A stretch of 35,350 nt of DNA. Source: Clostridia bacterium. Its GTDB lineage: Bacteria; Bacillota; Clostridia; TANB77; CAG-465. Below, piece after piece: positions 16,194 to 25,853 of the stretch. The notes under the pieces are model-generated. The model made no database searches, was not told the origin of the DNA, and saw nothing but the letters and a program-made list of their open reading frames with translations. Position numbers and translations under genes: made by a program. The first letter of the stretch is position 1. Each line of letters starts with the position of its first letter. The stretch covers positions 1-35,350 of the forward strand of contig JAFVCY010000036.1 of NCBI GenBank assembly GCA_017478805.1, read 5' to 3'.

Positions 16194-19100
16194 GTGCAAG
16201 ATATGGATAATTTTGATAGATTAAGTATCGGTATTGCTTCTCCTGAGAAGATGAGAGAATGGTCAAAAGGTGAGGTAAAAAAACCAGAAACTATCAACTA
16301 TAGAACTTTAAAACCAGAAAGAGATGGTTTGTTTTGTGAAAAGATTTTTGGACCTACAAAAGACTGGGAATGTTATTGTGGTAAGTATAAAAAGGTAAGA
16401 TATAAAGGAATAATATGTGACAGATGTGGTGTTGAAGTCACTAAAAAGAAAGTAAGAAGAGAGAGAATGGGACATATAGAACTTGCATGTCCTATCTCAC
16501 ACATCTGGTACTTTAAAGGAATACCAGGAAGAATGAGTCTTCTTCTTGATATTTCTCCAAAGGCACTAGAAAAAGTTATTTACTTTGCTGCATATATTGT
16601 AACTGATCCAAAAGAAACAATGTTAAAAAAATGCGATGTACTTGGTGAGAAAGAATATAGAGAAGCAATAGAACAGTTTGGAGTAGGAAGTTTTAAAGTT
16701 TCAATGGGAGCTGAAGCTATTCAGCAGCTTCTAAAGGAAATAGACCTTCCAAAATTAAAGGAAGAAATATTAAAAGAATTAAATCATGCTAGTGGTCAAA
16801 AGCAACAAAAACTATTAAAGAGATTAGAAACAGTTGATGCATTTATAAAGTCTGGAAATAGACCAGAATGGATGATATTAAATGTTGTTCCAGTTATTCC
16901 ACCAGATTTAAGACCAATGGTACAATTAGATGGTGGTAGATTTGCAACATCTGACCTTAATGATTTGTACAGAAGAGTTATTAATAGAAATAACAGACTT
17001 AAAAAGTTAATTGAGCTTGAGGCTCCTGATATAATAGTAAGAAATGAAAAAAGAATGCTTCAAGAAGCAGTAGATGCTTTAATTGATAATGGTAGACGTG
17101 GTAAACCTATAACAGGTGCAGGTGGAAGAGCCTTAAAATCTCTATCTGATATGTTAAAAGGAAAACAAGGTCGTTTTAGACAGAACCTACTTGGTAAAAG
17201 AGTTGACTATTCTGGACGTTCAGTTATTGTTGTTGGACCAGAACTTAAAATTTACCAATGCGGACTTCCAAGAGAAATGGCGCTAGAACTATTTAAACCA
17301 TTTGTTATGAAGGAGCTTGTTAAAAGAGGCCTTGCATTTAATATAAAAAATGCAAAGAGAATGGTTGAAAGAATGGACGTTGCAGTATGGGATATACTAG
17401 AAGAAGTAATTGTAGATAGACCTGTAATGCTAAACCGTGCTCCAACACTTCACAGACTTGGTATTCAAGCATTTGAGCCAGTTCTTGTTGAAGGAAGAGC
17501 AATAAAACTTCATCCACTTGTTTGTACAGCATTTAATGCTGACTTCGATGGAGACCAGATGGCCGTTCACGTACCTCTTTCTCCAGAAGCACAAGCAGAA
17601 GCAAAATGTTTAATGCTTGCTTCTAATAACCTTTTAAAACTTCAAGATGGTAAACCGGTTGCAGTACCTTCACAGGATATGATACTTGGTTCATACTATT
17701 TAACAATGGACGTTGAAGGTGAAAAAGGCGAAGGACTAACATTTGCAAATGTAGATGAGGCTATGATGGCCTATGATGAACATTATATTACACTTCACTC
17801 ATTAATAAAAGTTAGAATGACAAAAGGTGAAGGAGATAAGAAGAAGAGTAAGATAATTGAGACTACAGTTGGAAAATTGATATTTAATAGCTATATTCCT
17901 CAAGACATTGGTTTTGTTGATAGAAGTAATCCTGAAAATGAATTTAAACTTGAAATTGATTTCCCAGTTAGAAAGAAGGAACTTGGAGTAATCATTGATA
18001 AATGTATAGAGAAACATGGACTTCCAAAGACTGCTGTAGTTCTAGATGATATAAAAGCTAATGGATATAAATATTCAACAAAGGCTGCAATTACAGTTTC
18101 AGTTGCAGATATAGAAGTTCCAGAAGAAAAAGCAGGACTTCTTGCTGAGGCAGAAGAAAAAGTTGCACATATACTAAAAAATTATAAGCGTGGACTTATA
18201 TCTGATGATGAAAGATATAACGAAACAATTAAGACATGGTCAGATGTTACTGATAAGATACAAGATGCTATAATGAACAGTCATAATAAACTAAATCCAA
18301 TATTTATGATGGCACATACTGGTGCAAGAGGTAACCCAACACAGATTAGACAGCTTGCAGGTATTCGTGGACTTATGGCTGATACTTCAGGTAAGACAGT
18401 AGAACTTCCTATTAAATCTTGCTTTAAAGATGGACTTGATGTACTTGAATTCTTCATTTCATCACATGGTGCAAGAAAAGGTCTAGCTGATACTGCCTTA
18501 AGAACAGCTGACTCTGGTTACCTAACAAGAAGAATGGTTGATGTTAACCAAGATATAATTGTTATGGAAGAAGATTGTGGAACAGATCAAGGACTTTATG
18601 TTGAAGATATACTTGAATCTGGAGAGCCAATTGAAAAACTAGAAGAAAGAATTGAAGGAAGATATCTAGCAGAGGATATATTTGATGATGAAGGAAATAT
18701 GCTATTTATAAAGAACACATATGTAACTTCTGATATTGCCAAAAAAATAGTAAAGACTGGTAAAACAAGAGTAAAAATTCGTTCAGCACTTACTTGTGAG
18801 TCTGTAAGAGGCGTATGTTGCAAGTGCTATGGTAAGAACCTTGCAACTGGTGGTTTGATATCTCCAGGAGAAGCTGTAGGTATTATAGCTGCACAAGCAA
18901 TAGGTGAGCCAGGAACACAGCTTACAATGAGAACATTCCACTCTGGTGGTATAGCAGGAGGAGATATTACTCAAGGTCTTCCTAGAGTTGAAGAGCTTTT
19001 TGAAGCTAGAAAGCCAAAGGGTGTTGCTATGGTCTCTGAAATTGCTGGAACTGTAACAGTAGGCGAAAAGGGTAATAACAAAGAAGTAATAGTAACAGCT

Positions 19101-19817
19101 GATGATAAATATACAGAAAAATACTTAATACCATTTGGTATGAGACTTGCTGTACATACAGGAGATAAAATTGAGGCAGGAGATAGAATTACAGAAGGTT
19201 CTCTTGATCCACATGATATCATACGTATTAAAGGTGATATTGCAGTTCAAAACTACTTGATTGAAGAAGTTCAAAAAGTATATAGAACTCAGGGTGTTCA
19301 TATTGATGATAAACATATTGAAATAGTGGCTCGTCAGATGCTTAGAAAGATATTTGTTGAAGATAAAGGTGAAACAACTCTTCTTACTGGTACAACTGTT
19401 GATATGACAGATTTTAATCAGGCAAATAAAATTGCTAAAGCAGAAGGTAAGAAACCAGCTACTGGTAAAAAGACACTTCTTGGTATTACTAAAGTAGCAC
19501 TTTCTACAGATTCATTCTTATCTGCAGCATCATTCCAAGAAACTTCAAGGGTTCTTACTGATGCAGCAGTTAAAGGTAAAGTAGATTACTTACTTGGACT
19601 TAAAGAAAACGTTATAATTGGTAGATTAATACCTGCAGGTACAGGTGTTGTAAATTATGGCGAAATTGATGTTGAAAATCCAGAAGAAATTAAACAGGAT
19701 GAACAAGAAAGAGCAAATAGAGAGGCTTTAGCTAAGAAGGAAGCTGAAGTTTTAGGAAAAAATCCTAAAGAAACTGATGAAGACTTAGAAGATGAAGATG
19801 ACATTATAGACGATTAA
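16194..19817 (+). CDS. rpoC: RNA polymerase beta' subunit
   Basis: 1207 residues. The start is GTG 16194 with GAAGGAGTGAG upstream; ATG 16203 is a possible alternative. The zinc-binding N-terminus ([20 protein letters not shown]) is followed by the catalytic NADFDGDQ loop with Asp450, Asp452 and Asp454 holding the active-site magnesium. The second zinc site [13 protein letters not shown] and the trigger-loop/bridge region ([26 protein letters not shown]) follow. The C-terminus ends in an acidic tail like that of RpoB. It is cotranscribed with rpoB and ends at a terminator. No zero-frame CGG codon was found. Confidence 0.98.
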   Translation: MQDMDNFDRLSIGIASPEKMREWSKGEVKKPETINYRTLKPERDGLFCEKIFGPTKDWECYCGKYKKVRYKGIICDRCGVEVTKKKVRRERMGHIELACPISHIWYFKGIPGRMSLLLDISPKALEKVIYFAAYIVTDPKETMLKKCDVLGEKEYREAIEQFGVGSFKVSMGAEAIQQLLKEIDLPKLKEEILKELNHASGQKQQKLLKRLETVDAFIKSGNRPEWMILNVVPVIPPDLRPMVQLDGGRFATSDLNDLYRRVINRNNRLKKLIELEAPDIIVRNEKRMLQEAVDALIDNGRRGKPITGAGGRALKSLSDMLKGKQGRFRQNLLGKRVDYSGRSVIVVGPELKIYQCGLPREMALELFKPFVMKELVKRGLAFNIKNAKRMVERMDVAVWDILEEVIVDRPVMLNRAPTLHRLGIQAFEPVLVEGRAIKLHPLVCTAFNADFDGDQMAVHVPLSPEAQAEAKCLMLASNNLLKLQDGKPVAVPSQDMILGSYYLTMDVEGEKGEGLTFANVDEAMMAYDEHYITLHSLIKVRMTKGEGDKKKSKIIETTVGKLIFNSYIPQDIGFVDRSNPENEFKLEIDFPVRKKELGVIIDKCIEKHGLPKTAVVLDDIKANGYKYSTKAAITVSVADIEVPEEKAGLLAEAEEKVAHILKNYKRGLISDDERYNETIKTWSDVTDKIQDAIMNSHNKLNPIFMMAHTGARGNPTQIRQLAGIRGLMADTSGKTVELPIKSCFKDGLDVLEFFISSHGARKGLADTALRTADSGYLTRRMVDVNQDIIVMEEDCGTDQGLYVEDILESGEPIEKLEERIEGRYLAEDIFDDEGNMLFIKNTYVTSDIAKKIVKTGKTRVKIRSALTCESVRGVCCKCYGKNLATGGLISPGEAVGIIAAQAIGEPGTQLTMRTFHSGGIAGGDITQGLPRVEELFEARKPKGVAMVSEIAGTVTVGEKGNNKEVIVTADDKYTEKYLIPFGMRLAVHTGDKIEAGDRITEGSLDPHDIIRIKGDIAVQNYLIEEVQKVYRTQGVHIDDKHIEIVARQMLRKIFVEDKGETTLLTGTTVDMTDFNQANKIAKAEGKKPATGKKTLLGITKVALSTDSFLSAASFQETSRVLTDAAVKGKVDYLLGLKENVIIGRLIPAGTGVVNYGEIDVENPEEIKQDEQERANREALAKKEAEVLGKNPKETDEDLEDEDDIIDD

Positions 19818-19825
19818 TAATATAG

Positions 19826-19860
19826 ATATGAGTTTAGCATTTTGCTAGGCTCATATTTTT
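19826..19860 (+). terminator. rpoBC terminator
   Basis: An imperfect stem ATATGAGTTTAGCA / TGCTAGGCTCATAT followed by TTTTT. Confidence 0.8.
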
Positions 19861-19875
19861 AACTTCTATATATAG

Positions 19876-19904
19876 TTGACAAAATATCTATTATGTAATA
19901 TAAT
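19876..19904 (+). promoter_or_regulatory. Promoter of the 19935-20315 gene
   Basis: TTGACA at 19876-19881, 17 bp, TATAAT at 19899-19904. Confidence 0.85.
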
Positions 19905-19934
19905 TAACTTGAAATTTGAAATTAGGAGGATAAA

Positions 19935-20315
19935 ATGGAAAATAGAAATAAGAACTCTATGGATTTAATATTAGGTATTCTTGTAATTGGTGCAGGACTT
20001 TTTTTCTTGCTTCAGCAGACAGATGTTACTATGAGTTTGGGAAATTTTAGATTTTTTGGATGGGGTTTTAATATGCCATCAGGACTTATAGTAGTTCCAC
20101 TAATTATAGGAGTGATAATGCTTGTGTTTAATTCAAAGAATACTATCGGAAAAGTAATAACAGCACTTGGAGTAGTTATCATTGTGGCTGCAATAATAAT
20201 GTCTACAAGTATAAGGTTTAGAACAACTTCAATGTATAATTACGTTATAATGGTAATCTTAATCGCAGTTGGTGCTGGATTTATACTTAAGTATTTCTTT
20301 GGAGGTAAAAAATAA
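19935..20315 (+). CDS. Four-helix membrane protein, LiaI/LiaF-like topology
   Basis: 126 residues. Four hydrophobic segments lie at about 9-27 (MDLILGILVIGAGLFFLLQ), 49-66, 73-92 (VITALGVVIIVAAIIMS) and 103-121, separated by short polar loops. The C-terminus is FFGGKK. The pattern of paired helices with a Gly-rich first helix resembles LiaI/LiaF-type transmembrane modules of the envelope stress response, but no two-component genes are adjacent, so function is open. A near-perfect ribosome site (TTAGGAGG) precedes ATG 19935. Confidence 0.8.
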   Translation: MENRNKNSMDLILGILVIGAGLFFLLQQTDVTMSLGNFRFFGWGFNMPSGLIVVPLIIGVIMLVFNSKNTIGKVITALGVVIIVAAIIMSTSIRFRTTSMYNYVIMVILIAVGAGFILKYFFGGKK

Positions 20316-20320
20316 AAAGC

Positions 20321-20355
20321 AAGAGGTGACTACATATATATAGCCACTTCTTTTT
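20321..20355. terminator. Bidirectional terminator
   Basis: Stem AAGAGGTG / CACTTCTT (one wobble) followed by T-runs, between the convergent membrane-protein and acetyltransferase genes. Confidence 0.7.
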
Positions 20356-20358
20356 CAT

Positions 20359-20919
20359 TTATACATTTTTGTTCGTTATAGCGCTTCCTTTGAAGTCTTT
20401 AGCTAGAACTTCCATAAATATTTCATCATAGTATTTACCATTTATAAACTTTGCTTCTGTTCGTTTACCATATACTTTAAAGCCACATTTCTCATAGCAC
20501 CTTATAGCCCTCTCATTGAAAGAAAATACTTTTAAATCAATGTTGTTTAAATTTAAGTAATTAAAACCATAATCAAGTAAAAGCTTTATAGCTTCAGTTC
20601 CATATCCTTTATTTCTTGATTCTATATCACCTATAAATATTCCAAGTGTTGCCGTTCTACTAATGTGTTCAATATTTCCTAGACTAATATTTCCAAGTAA
20701 TTTATCACTTTCAAGTTCAATAATAGATAAAAAACATTCATAATCTTTAGCTTTTAAAAGATAATCTTTCTCTTCTCCTAAAGATAAAATAGCACTACTT
20801 CTTCCAATGTAGTCAGTGGTATGAAAATCATTGAGCCAGCTAGAATATGTCTCAAAGTCTTCTGGATTTGCTGGAGATAAATAAATCCTTTCTCCTACTA
20901 ATTTTTTTACATACTTCAT
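20359..20919 (-). CDS. GNAT-family N-acetyltransferase (RimJ/RimL type)
   Basis: 186 residues. The acetyl-CoA binding core is visible as LGIFIGDIESRNKGYGTEAI (R-x-K-G-x-G-T at the P-loop) followed by LLDYGFNYLNLNNIDLKVFSFNERAIRCYEKCGF, the usual motif A-B order of RimJ/SpeG-type acetyltransferases. These acetylate ribosomal protein N-termini, polyamines or antibiotics; the substrate cannot be told here. ATG 20919 is chosen because AAGGAGG lies nine bases upstream; a longer frame to 20982 lacks a ribosome site. The ATAATTATTTTA element directly precedes the ribosome site. Confidence 0.88.
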   Translation of the reverse strand: MKYVKKLVGERIYLSPANPEDFETYSSWLNDFHTTDYIGRSSAILSLGEEKDYLLKAKDYECFLSIIELESDKLLGNISLGNIEHISRTATLGIFIGDIESRNKGYGTEAIKLLLDYGFNYLNLNNIDLKVFSFNERAIRCYEKCGFKVYGKRTEAKFINGKYYDEIFMEVLAKDFKGSAITNKNV

Positions 20920-20969
20920 AAAAAATTCCTCCTTAAAATAATTATTAAATAAAGCACAAGAAATTACAA

Positions 20970-21018
20970 AAAAGCTATGCACGAAAATTCTATTTTTAAG
21001 ACTCCGTACATAGCTTTT
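20970..21018. other. Long hairpin in a non-coding gap
   Basis: A perfect 10-bp inverted repeat (AAAAGCTATG / CATAGCTTTT) with a 29-base interior, between the divergently oriented start of the acetyltransferase and the end of the VirD4-like gene. It may be a distal terminator for the latter. Confidence 0.35.
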
Positions 21019-21125
21019 AACTAATCCGTGTAAGTAGAAAAATAATCTCTACTCTATATCGCTTGAACTTTAATTCTAGATATACTCTTAAAACTTATAA
21101 CTCTATTATATCATATATGTAGGGT

Positions 21126-23648
21126 TTAATTTTTCTTCTTTGAAATTGCAGGAATTTCATGAGATTCAGTTATTGCTCCACCATCTTTTGTAGCATCTTC
21201 TCTTTCTGGAACTAGTTCTTCAAATACAATATCCTCAAAAGCAATTGGTTCATTAGTAGTAGTTGGTGACTGAGTAGATGGTTTTACTGACTGAATATTA
21301 CTATTAATACTTACAAAGTTTGATTCTGCCTTATTAATTTCTTCTGCATGTGTACTCTTTAACTCGTCCATAAATTTTTGTGTTGTATTTACTCCAAATA
21401 GTTTATCATCATCTTCAGTATCAGAATTGTTTAATATAACTGTTGGACTATCAGGTTTAGTTATCATATACTTTTCAAAGTTATAATTAAGTATATTCTG
21501 TTTTTGCTTATACTTATTTGCAAGGAATGAAGTTTTTCCTTGACCATAAATTGTTTTTCCACTGTTATCTTTAGTTTTGTAATATATAGCCCCAAAACCT
21601 TGGTCTTGAATTTTAAAGCTTTCAGCTCTTTCCTTCTTCTTGATTTCAATTTTTGAAGATTTCTTTAGTTCTCCGCCATCAATAACAAATGAAGATGATG
21701 GGTCTGGAACTTTCTCTTTACCAAATGCATCTTGCCAGTATTTGCTATCTTCTGGAACAGTATCACCAAATACGATCTGTGTCTTAGTATTTGCAAGTAC
21801 TGTTTGCCTATAATATCCTTTTCCTGTTTTTTCAAGTTGTGATAAGTTTTGAAGTGCTACTGTTACGGCACATCTATATTTTCTAAATAGCGTAAACATA
21901 ACATCCATATCTTTGTTTAAATATTCAGGAAACTCATCAATGTATAAAAAGTGTGGAGTACGAGACTCTTCAGAGCCTTTTCTTCTTAAAACAGCATCTT
22001 GAAATTGAAGTATAAAAAACATACCAAATGCTTTGGATTGTATGATACCCAAATCACCTTTTCTAGAACATGCAGTAATAATTGAGCCATTTTCTAATGC
22101 TTTATCAAATTGTAATATATTTGTTTTACCACAAAGAGCCTTCTTTAGACCTGGATTTCTTACAAGGTTATTAAGCTGAGTTATAGCTCCATATAGGTAA
22201 CGTTCTGTATCTTTTCTACCACTACCTCTAGTGCCTGGAATCTCATAACCATTTATATTAAGTGATGGTTTATAGAAATTCTTTTCAAAGTAATTTATAA
22301 GTAATCTGTATTTTGCTTCAAGTTCTGGAACTTTCTTAAGTTCTTCTGTCATTTCTTCAACTTTATCAAAGTTATAAAGTAGTTCAAGCATATCTTCTAA
22401 GCTTGCCATTTCACCATTATTAAGTCTAGGATACATTTCTTTAAGTAGAATACCTAAGTTTTGGAAGGCATCTAGCGTAACTTGCGTGAAGAATGGGTCG
22501 CCTGCACCACCTCCACCTTGGTCTTCATACATTGATTTTAAAACATCAGCTATAATTGATGCAACTTTATTTGGGTCCTCTATAGCAAATGGATTTATGG
22601 ATAGCGTTGTCTCAGGACTTGAAGGGTCAACTGAAAGTACATCAATATCAAAGTTCTTAGCGACTGCTGTAAAATCAGAAATGTACTTTCCATCGTTTTC
22701 AACAACCGTTATACCTAAATTTTTGTATATTATCTCTCCTGTTGCTTCATCTTTATACTGTACTAAATTTCTTACTTGCATTAAAAACTGTTCTTCCATG
22801 CCTCTTTTTGGCTTTAAAAATCTAAGTGAGAAGTTTTTGTTCATGTATTCGTTATCATATGGCCCAGTTACATATGCAATGCCTTTTTTTAGCATTGAGT
22901 AACCAATTTTTTTAGATAGTTCTCTGAAGAAAAATTTCTTTTCAAGGTCGAGTGCACTCATCGGTAAAAGAACAGTAGCAGTCTTACCAGTACCAGTTGC
23001 ACCTTGTACCAAAGTTGATTCAAATCTCTTTTTTTCTGGAACTACAACTGGAACAGCTGTTCCTTTTGTTTTACATATTACAGTACTGCAAGAATATACA
23101 CCTGTATCTTTAGCATTTGACATAGTATTTAGTCCTGAAAAACCAGTTATACTTTTTGTCATATCTTCATCTCTATATATTCCTAGAATATAATCTATAA
23201 CTTTAAATACACCTATAAATGGCACTGCAAATGTTATTGTTTTTATTGCTGGTGCAAATAGCTCTGGAAATGTCGCCATAACTTTATCAAAATTTTCTAA
23301 TCTTTTAAGTATCCACCAAAAAGCAACATTAATCCAGGTCGAAATAAACGTACCAACAATAATGCAGAATAGTATAACAGTAATAACATACATTTTAACT
23401 TTTTTCTCATCATTTGTTGGTATACCAGAATTTACGTAGTATGAAAAAGCAAATACTGGCATAAAAAAGTAAATTGCAAACATGTATGGAGATGTAGTAT
23501 TTGGCATTACGATATCTCCAAATAAAAACCTAAGTGTTTTGGCTATACATACTATACAAATTATACATGTTATTGTATAGAAAAAATATGTTAAAACCTT
23601 GGTAGGCTTTGCTTTTATATGTAATTTAGTAAATATACTTTCTAACAA
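21126..23648 (-). CDS. Orphan VirD4/TraG-like membrane ATPase
   Basis: 840 residues. The N-terminus carries several membrane helices (about 20-45, 55-75, 85-115, 135-155). A P-loop ATPase of the VirD4/TraG coupling-protein family follows: Walker A GATGTGKT at 216-223, Walker B FLYIDEFPEY with D571-E572, and the ALQNLSQLE motif near 598-606. The last 140 residues are low-complexity and polar. Such proteins recruit DNA or protein to type IV secretion channels. Here it is flanked by an acetyltransferase and pth, with no relaxase, VirB4 or other transfer gene in reach, so it is an orphan. The start is TTG 23648 after AGGGGT. The frame is intact over 2.5 kb with host-like codon use, arguing against recent decay. 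Confidence 0.85.
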   Translation of the reverse strand: MLESIFTKLHIKAKPTKVLTYFFYTITCIICIVCIAKTLRFLFGDIVMPNTTSPYMFAIYFFMPVFAFSYYVNSGIPTNDEKKVKMYVITVILFCIIVGTFISTWINVAFWWILKRLENFDKVMATFPELFAPAIKTITFAVPFIGVFKVIDYILGIYRDEDMTKSITGFSGLNTMSNAKDTGVYSCSTVICKTKGTAVPVVVPEKKRFESTLVQGATGTGKTATVLLPMSALDLEKKFFFRELSKKIGYSMLKKGIAYVTGPYDNEYMNKNFSLRFLKPKRGMEEQFLMQVRNLVQYKDEATGEIIYKNLGITVVENDGKYISDFTAVAKNFDIDVLSVDPSSPETTLSINPFAIEDPNKVASIIADVLKSMYEDQGGGGAGDPFFTQVTLDAFQNLGILLKEMYPRLNNGEMASLEDMLELLYNFDKVEEMTEELKKVPELEAKYRLLINYFEKNFYKPSLNINGYEIPGTRGSGRKDTERYLYGAITQLNNLVRNPGLKKALCGKTNILQFDKALENGSIITACSRKGDLGIIQSKAFGMFFILQFQDAVLRRKGSEESRTPHFLYIDEFPEYLNKDMDVMFTLFRKYRCAVTVALQNLSQLEKTGKGYYRQTVLANTKTQIVFGDTVPEDSKYWQDAFGKEKVPDPSSSFVIDGGELKKSSKIEIKKKERAESFKIQDQGFGAIYYKTKDNSGKTIYGQGKTSFLANKYKQKQNILNYNFEKYMITKPDSPTVILNNSDTEDDDKLFGVNTTQKFMDELKSTHAEEINKAESNFVSINSNIQSVKPSTQSPTTTNEPIAFEDIVFEELVPEREDATKDGGAITESHEIPAISKKKN

Positions 23649-23812
23649 AAATAACCCCTACTTTCTTATCAACTCACAAATGTATATTACTTTCCTTGTA
23701 ATATATATAAAATTGTTATATAATATACATATATATGATACTACATTTGTAAATAAAAATCAAGGAAAAAAGAGTATCTTGTGTATATAAAATTAATAAA
23801 AAGGAGTAAGTT

Positions 23813-24364
23813 ATGAAATTAGTAGTTGGACTAGGCAATCCTGGAAAGGAATATGAAAGAACAAGACATAATACAGGATTTATGTTTCTAGAATATTTAG
23901 AAGAAAAATATAACTTTAAAATAGATAAGATGGATAAAAATGCACTAATTGGAACTGTGAATATTGGAAAAGAAAAGGTAATTTTTGTTAAACCTCAAAC
24001 TTTTATGAATTTAAGTGGTGAAGCTGTGCAAAGATTGAAAGCATTTTACAAACTAGAAAATAGTGATATTATAATTATATATGATGATATAGATTTAGAA
24101 TTTGGAAAAGTAAGGTATAGGGAAAGTGGTTCAGCTGGAACTCATAATGGTATGAAAAACATTGTAAGTCTTTGCTCTGGTGAGAATATTCCTAGAATAA
24201 GGATAGGCATAGGAAAGCCGGAAAATAAAAGTATTCCACTTGTAGATTATGTGCTAAGTAAATTTTCAAAAGACCAGTTAGAAAAAATTAATGATAGTTT
24301 TGCTATAGCAGAAGATATGTTAAATAAATATTTTAATAAGCAAATTATAGCTCCACGAAAATAA
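23813..24364 (+). CDS. pth: Peptidyl-tRNA hydrolase
   Basis: 183 residues, normal for bacterial Pth, which releases peptides from dropped-off peptidyl-tRNA. It shows GLGNPGKEYERTRHNTGF with the catalytic His at residue 19, VKPQTFMNLSGEAV and IIIYDDIDLEFGK...SAGTHNGMKNI, all family signatures. AAAAAGGAGTAAGTT precedes ATG 23813. It is transcribed divergently from the VirD4-like gene. The stop codon lies in the loop of its terminator hairpin. Pth activity would be in demand if ribosomes often stall or drop off at CGG codons, but that link is only inference. Confidence 0.96.
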   Translation: MKLVVGLGNPGKEYERTRHNTGFMFLEYLEEKYNFKIDKMDKNALIGTVNIGKEKVIFVKPQTFMNLSGEAVQRLKAFYKLENSDIIIIYDDIDLEFGKVRYRESGSAGTHNGMKNIVSLCSGENIPRIRIGIGKPENKSIPLVDYVLSKFSKDQLEKINDSFAIAEDMLNKYFNKQIIAPRK

Positions 24365-24384
24365 TCGTGGAGCTATAGTTTTGT
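24348..24384. terminator. pth terminator
   Basis: A perfect 11-bp stem (TAGCTCCACGA / TCGTGGAGCTA) with the pth stop codon in the loop, then TAGTTTTG. Its minus-strand side may also serve the 24388-24705 gene. Confidence 0.8.
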
Positions 24385-24387
24385 AAG

Positions 24388-24705
24388 CTATGCTATGTCC
24401 TCTAAATTTTCAAAAATTGTAAGAATCTTATCAAATACCTCTTCCTGGTTTCTATTTAACCTACCATAGAGCTTATGTAAGAAATGAAAAGAAACTGTAT
24501 ACTGTGAGCACTTTTCTTTATCATCAGCAATTTCATCATAAAAACTAAATCCCATACTTGCTTTTGTGCAAGCTTCATCTACTAGTTCCCTATGAAACTG
24601 AATAGCTCTAATTGGTGGCTTAAAATATGAGTTTGGGGTGCATTTGGTTTCTAAACTTTTATATGTCTTCTGACTTTTGTGTTTGAGTAAAGCTGTTTTA
24701 GTCAT
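24388..24705 (-). CDS. Unknown 105-residue protein
   Basis: ATG 24705 follows AAAGGAGGATAAAAT, a strong site. The N-terminal 30 residues are basic (KHKSQKTYKSLETK); the rest is charged and probably helical (FHRELVDEACTKASMGFSFYDEI, then EEVFDKILTIFENLED). There is no membrane segment and no recognised motif. It is convergent with pth. The upstream 330 bases are non-coding. I do not recognise it. Confidence 0.65.
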   Translation of the reverse strand: MTKTALLKHKSQKTYKSLETKCTPNSYFKPPIRAIQFHRELVDEACTKASMGFSFYDEIADDKEKCSQYTVSFHFLHKLYGRLNRNQEEVFDKILTIFENLEDIA

Positions 24706-25034
24706 AATTTTATCCTCCTTTAAATTTTTTTGATTAGAACATGAGTAAATAACTGTAGGGGTAGCGTGCTTGAATACATTGATTATTTTTATTCCTCCTT
24801 TGCCTGCAAAACGTAAATTACTACAATTTTCCTTTATTTGATTTAAAAATTTGATTTAAAAATTTGGTTTAAATCTTCCTTTAAATTCTTCTTTTAAATT
24901 TCTATTTTTGTTGAAAATACTGGAAACTGCTGATGTTGAAGTTTGCATAAATATTAGTTTCTTGTTTCATTATTGACGTTATAGAATAAATAATGCTTGT
25001 TTAAAATATTAAATATAATATACTTCAAATTGTC
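24706..25034. other. Non-coding AT-rich gap
   Basis: No credible gene is seen in about 330 bases. A 13-bp tandem repeat lies at 24838-24876. A minus-strand AAAGGAGG at about 24795-24802 is followed only by a 19-codon frame with poor spacing, which I do not call. Confidence 0.5.
24838..24876. repeat. Short tandem repeat
   Basis: The unit TTGATTTAAAAAT occurs twice in tandem (24838-24850, 24851-24863), followed by a degenerate third copy beginning TTGGTTTAAA. Confidence 0.7.
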
Positions 25035-25323
25035 CTAACAAAAATATTTTACATCATCTAAGTTTTTAATACTATTGTATTCCATCCACTTTGAAATAAT
25101 AATAAAATAATGTTTTGCTATTATATCCATAAGTGAATTAAGTTCATTTTTAGGAATTTTACTTTTGTTATTTTCTAATATACAATTTCCTGACCTAGTT
25201 AACCATACTTTTGTAGAAGCCTTACTAGGCCTTCCTTTTGATATATAGACATGAATAGGTTACTCATTTTCATTAGACCAAAAATAAATTTTATAACCGA
25301 TTTGTTTCAAATATACTAGGCAA
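25035..25323 (-). pseudogene. DUF4160-like gene, broken by a CGG frameshift and a TAA
   Basis: Too broken for a simple ORF call. TTG 25323 sits eight bases after AAGGAGG and overlaps the stop of the upstream gene. It reads MPSIFETN, then CGG TTA TAA in the zero frame. Omitting the C (complement of 25299) gives GYKIYFWSNENE, the conserved N-terminus of DUF4160 proteins. An in-frame TAA (25262-25260) then stands where the family usually has a residue before P-I-H-V. Past it the frame continues PIHVYISKGRPSKASTKVWL and SGNCILENNKSKIPKNELN, and ends at TAG 25035. DUF4160 genes are often found in two-gene, toxin-antitoxin-like pairs. The CGG break has the same geometry as those in valS, the rluD homologue and polC; the TAA looks like an ordinary nonsense change (for example from GAA). 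Confidence 0.7.
25297..25299 (-). other. Proposed +1 frameshift site CGG(T) in the DUF4160-like gene
   Basis: On the minus strand, GAA ACA AAT C GGT TAT AAA. Skipping the C restores N-G-Y-K. The zero-frame stop TAA is two codons after CGG. It is weaker evidence than the other three because the gene also has a nonsense codon. Confidence 0.6.
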
Positions 25324-25591
25324 ATTTTAATCCTCCTTCACTTGCATATTTATAAAATAAGTCTGAACTATTTTCAACTATTTTTTTAAATAATTCTATT
25401 TCTTTATCACTATAATTACCTTCCCATACTTCTACTTCATAACTAGGTAATTTTATTCTTACAGAATCAAATCCGTTTTCAGTTGTTCTCTCAAAATGTA
25501 CATTAATACATTTTTCACCATTTTTTCCTTTATATATATCTGAAAAAACTACTTCTGTGCCATCTGAATATTTAACATAAGAATACATCAT
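25316..25591 (-). CDS. Unknown 91-residue partner of the DUF4160-like gene
   Basis: Two adjacent ATG codons at 25591 follow AAAGGAGCGAT; a minus-strand TATAAT-like box lies near 25613-25620. The protein is soluble and mixed beta/alpha: YVKYSDGTEVVFSDIY, then VHFERTTENGFDSVRIKLPS and a C-terminal helix (SDKEIELFKKIVENSSDLFYKYA). Its last codons contain the ribosome site of the DUF4160-like gene and the two overlap by eight bases, so the pair was translationally coupled. DUF4160 genes commonly pair with DUF2442; I do not see a clear DUF2442 signature here, so the family is left open. Confidence 0.7.
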   Translation of the reverse strand: MMYSYVKYSDGTEVVFSDIYKGKNGEKCINVHFERTTENGFDSVRIKLPSYEVEVWEGNYSDKEIELFKKIVENSSDLFYKYASEGGLKFA

Positions 25592-25738
25592 ATACTATCG
25601 CTCCTTTGTACATATATTATACTATATACAATGAGTTTATTAAAGTATTTCAGTACTTTTATTTCACCAAAAAAAAGATAGAAATATATTTAAAGTTAAA
25701 TTTAAACATGAATATTAACACTTAAATTTACATAAATG

Positions 25739-25767
25739 TTGATTTTCTAAAAAATGTATGTTATAAT
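25739..25767 (+). promoter_or_regulatory. Promoter of the 25854-26243 gene
   Basis: TTGATT at 25739-25744, 17 bp, TATAAT at 25762-25767. The leader then contains an inverted repeat CACAATTATG / CATAATTGTG at about 25798-25831 before the ribosome site. Confidence 0.7.
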
Positions 25768-25853
25768 AATATATGTACGTAAAAATTGGTATTAGCCACA
25801 ATTATGGCTGATATGAAAGTCATAATTGTGAAAAAATTTTTAGGAGGCATATT

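Noticed and set aside
24838-24876. CRISPR-like or integration repeats
   Set aside because: Only two exact adjacent 13-bp copies without spacers; low-complexity AT repeat.
25260-25262. TAA in the DUF4160-like gene as a reassigned codon
   Set aside because: TAA ends many intact genes here (rpoB, rpoC, pth). One nonsense change in a decaying gene is simpler.
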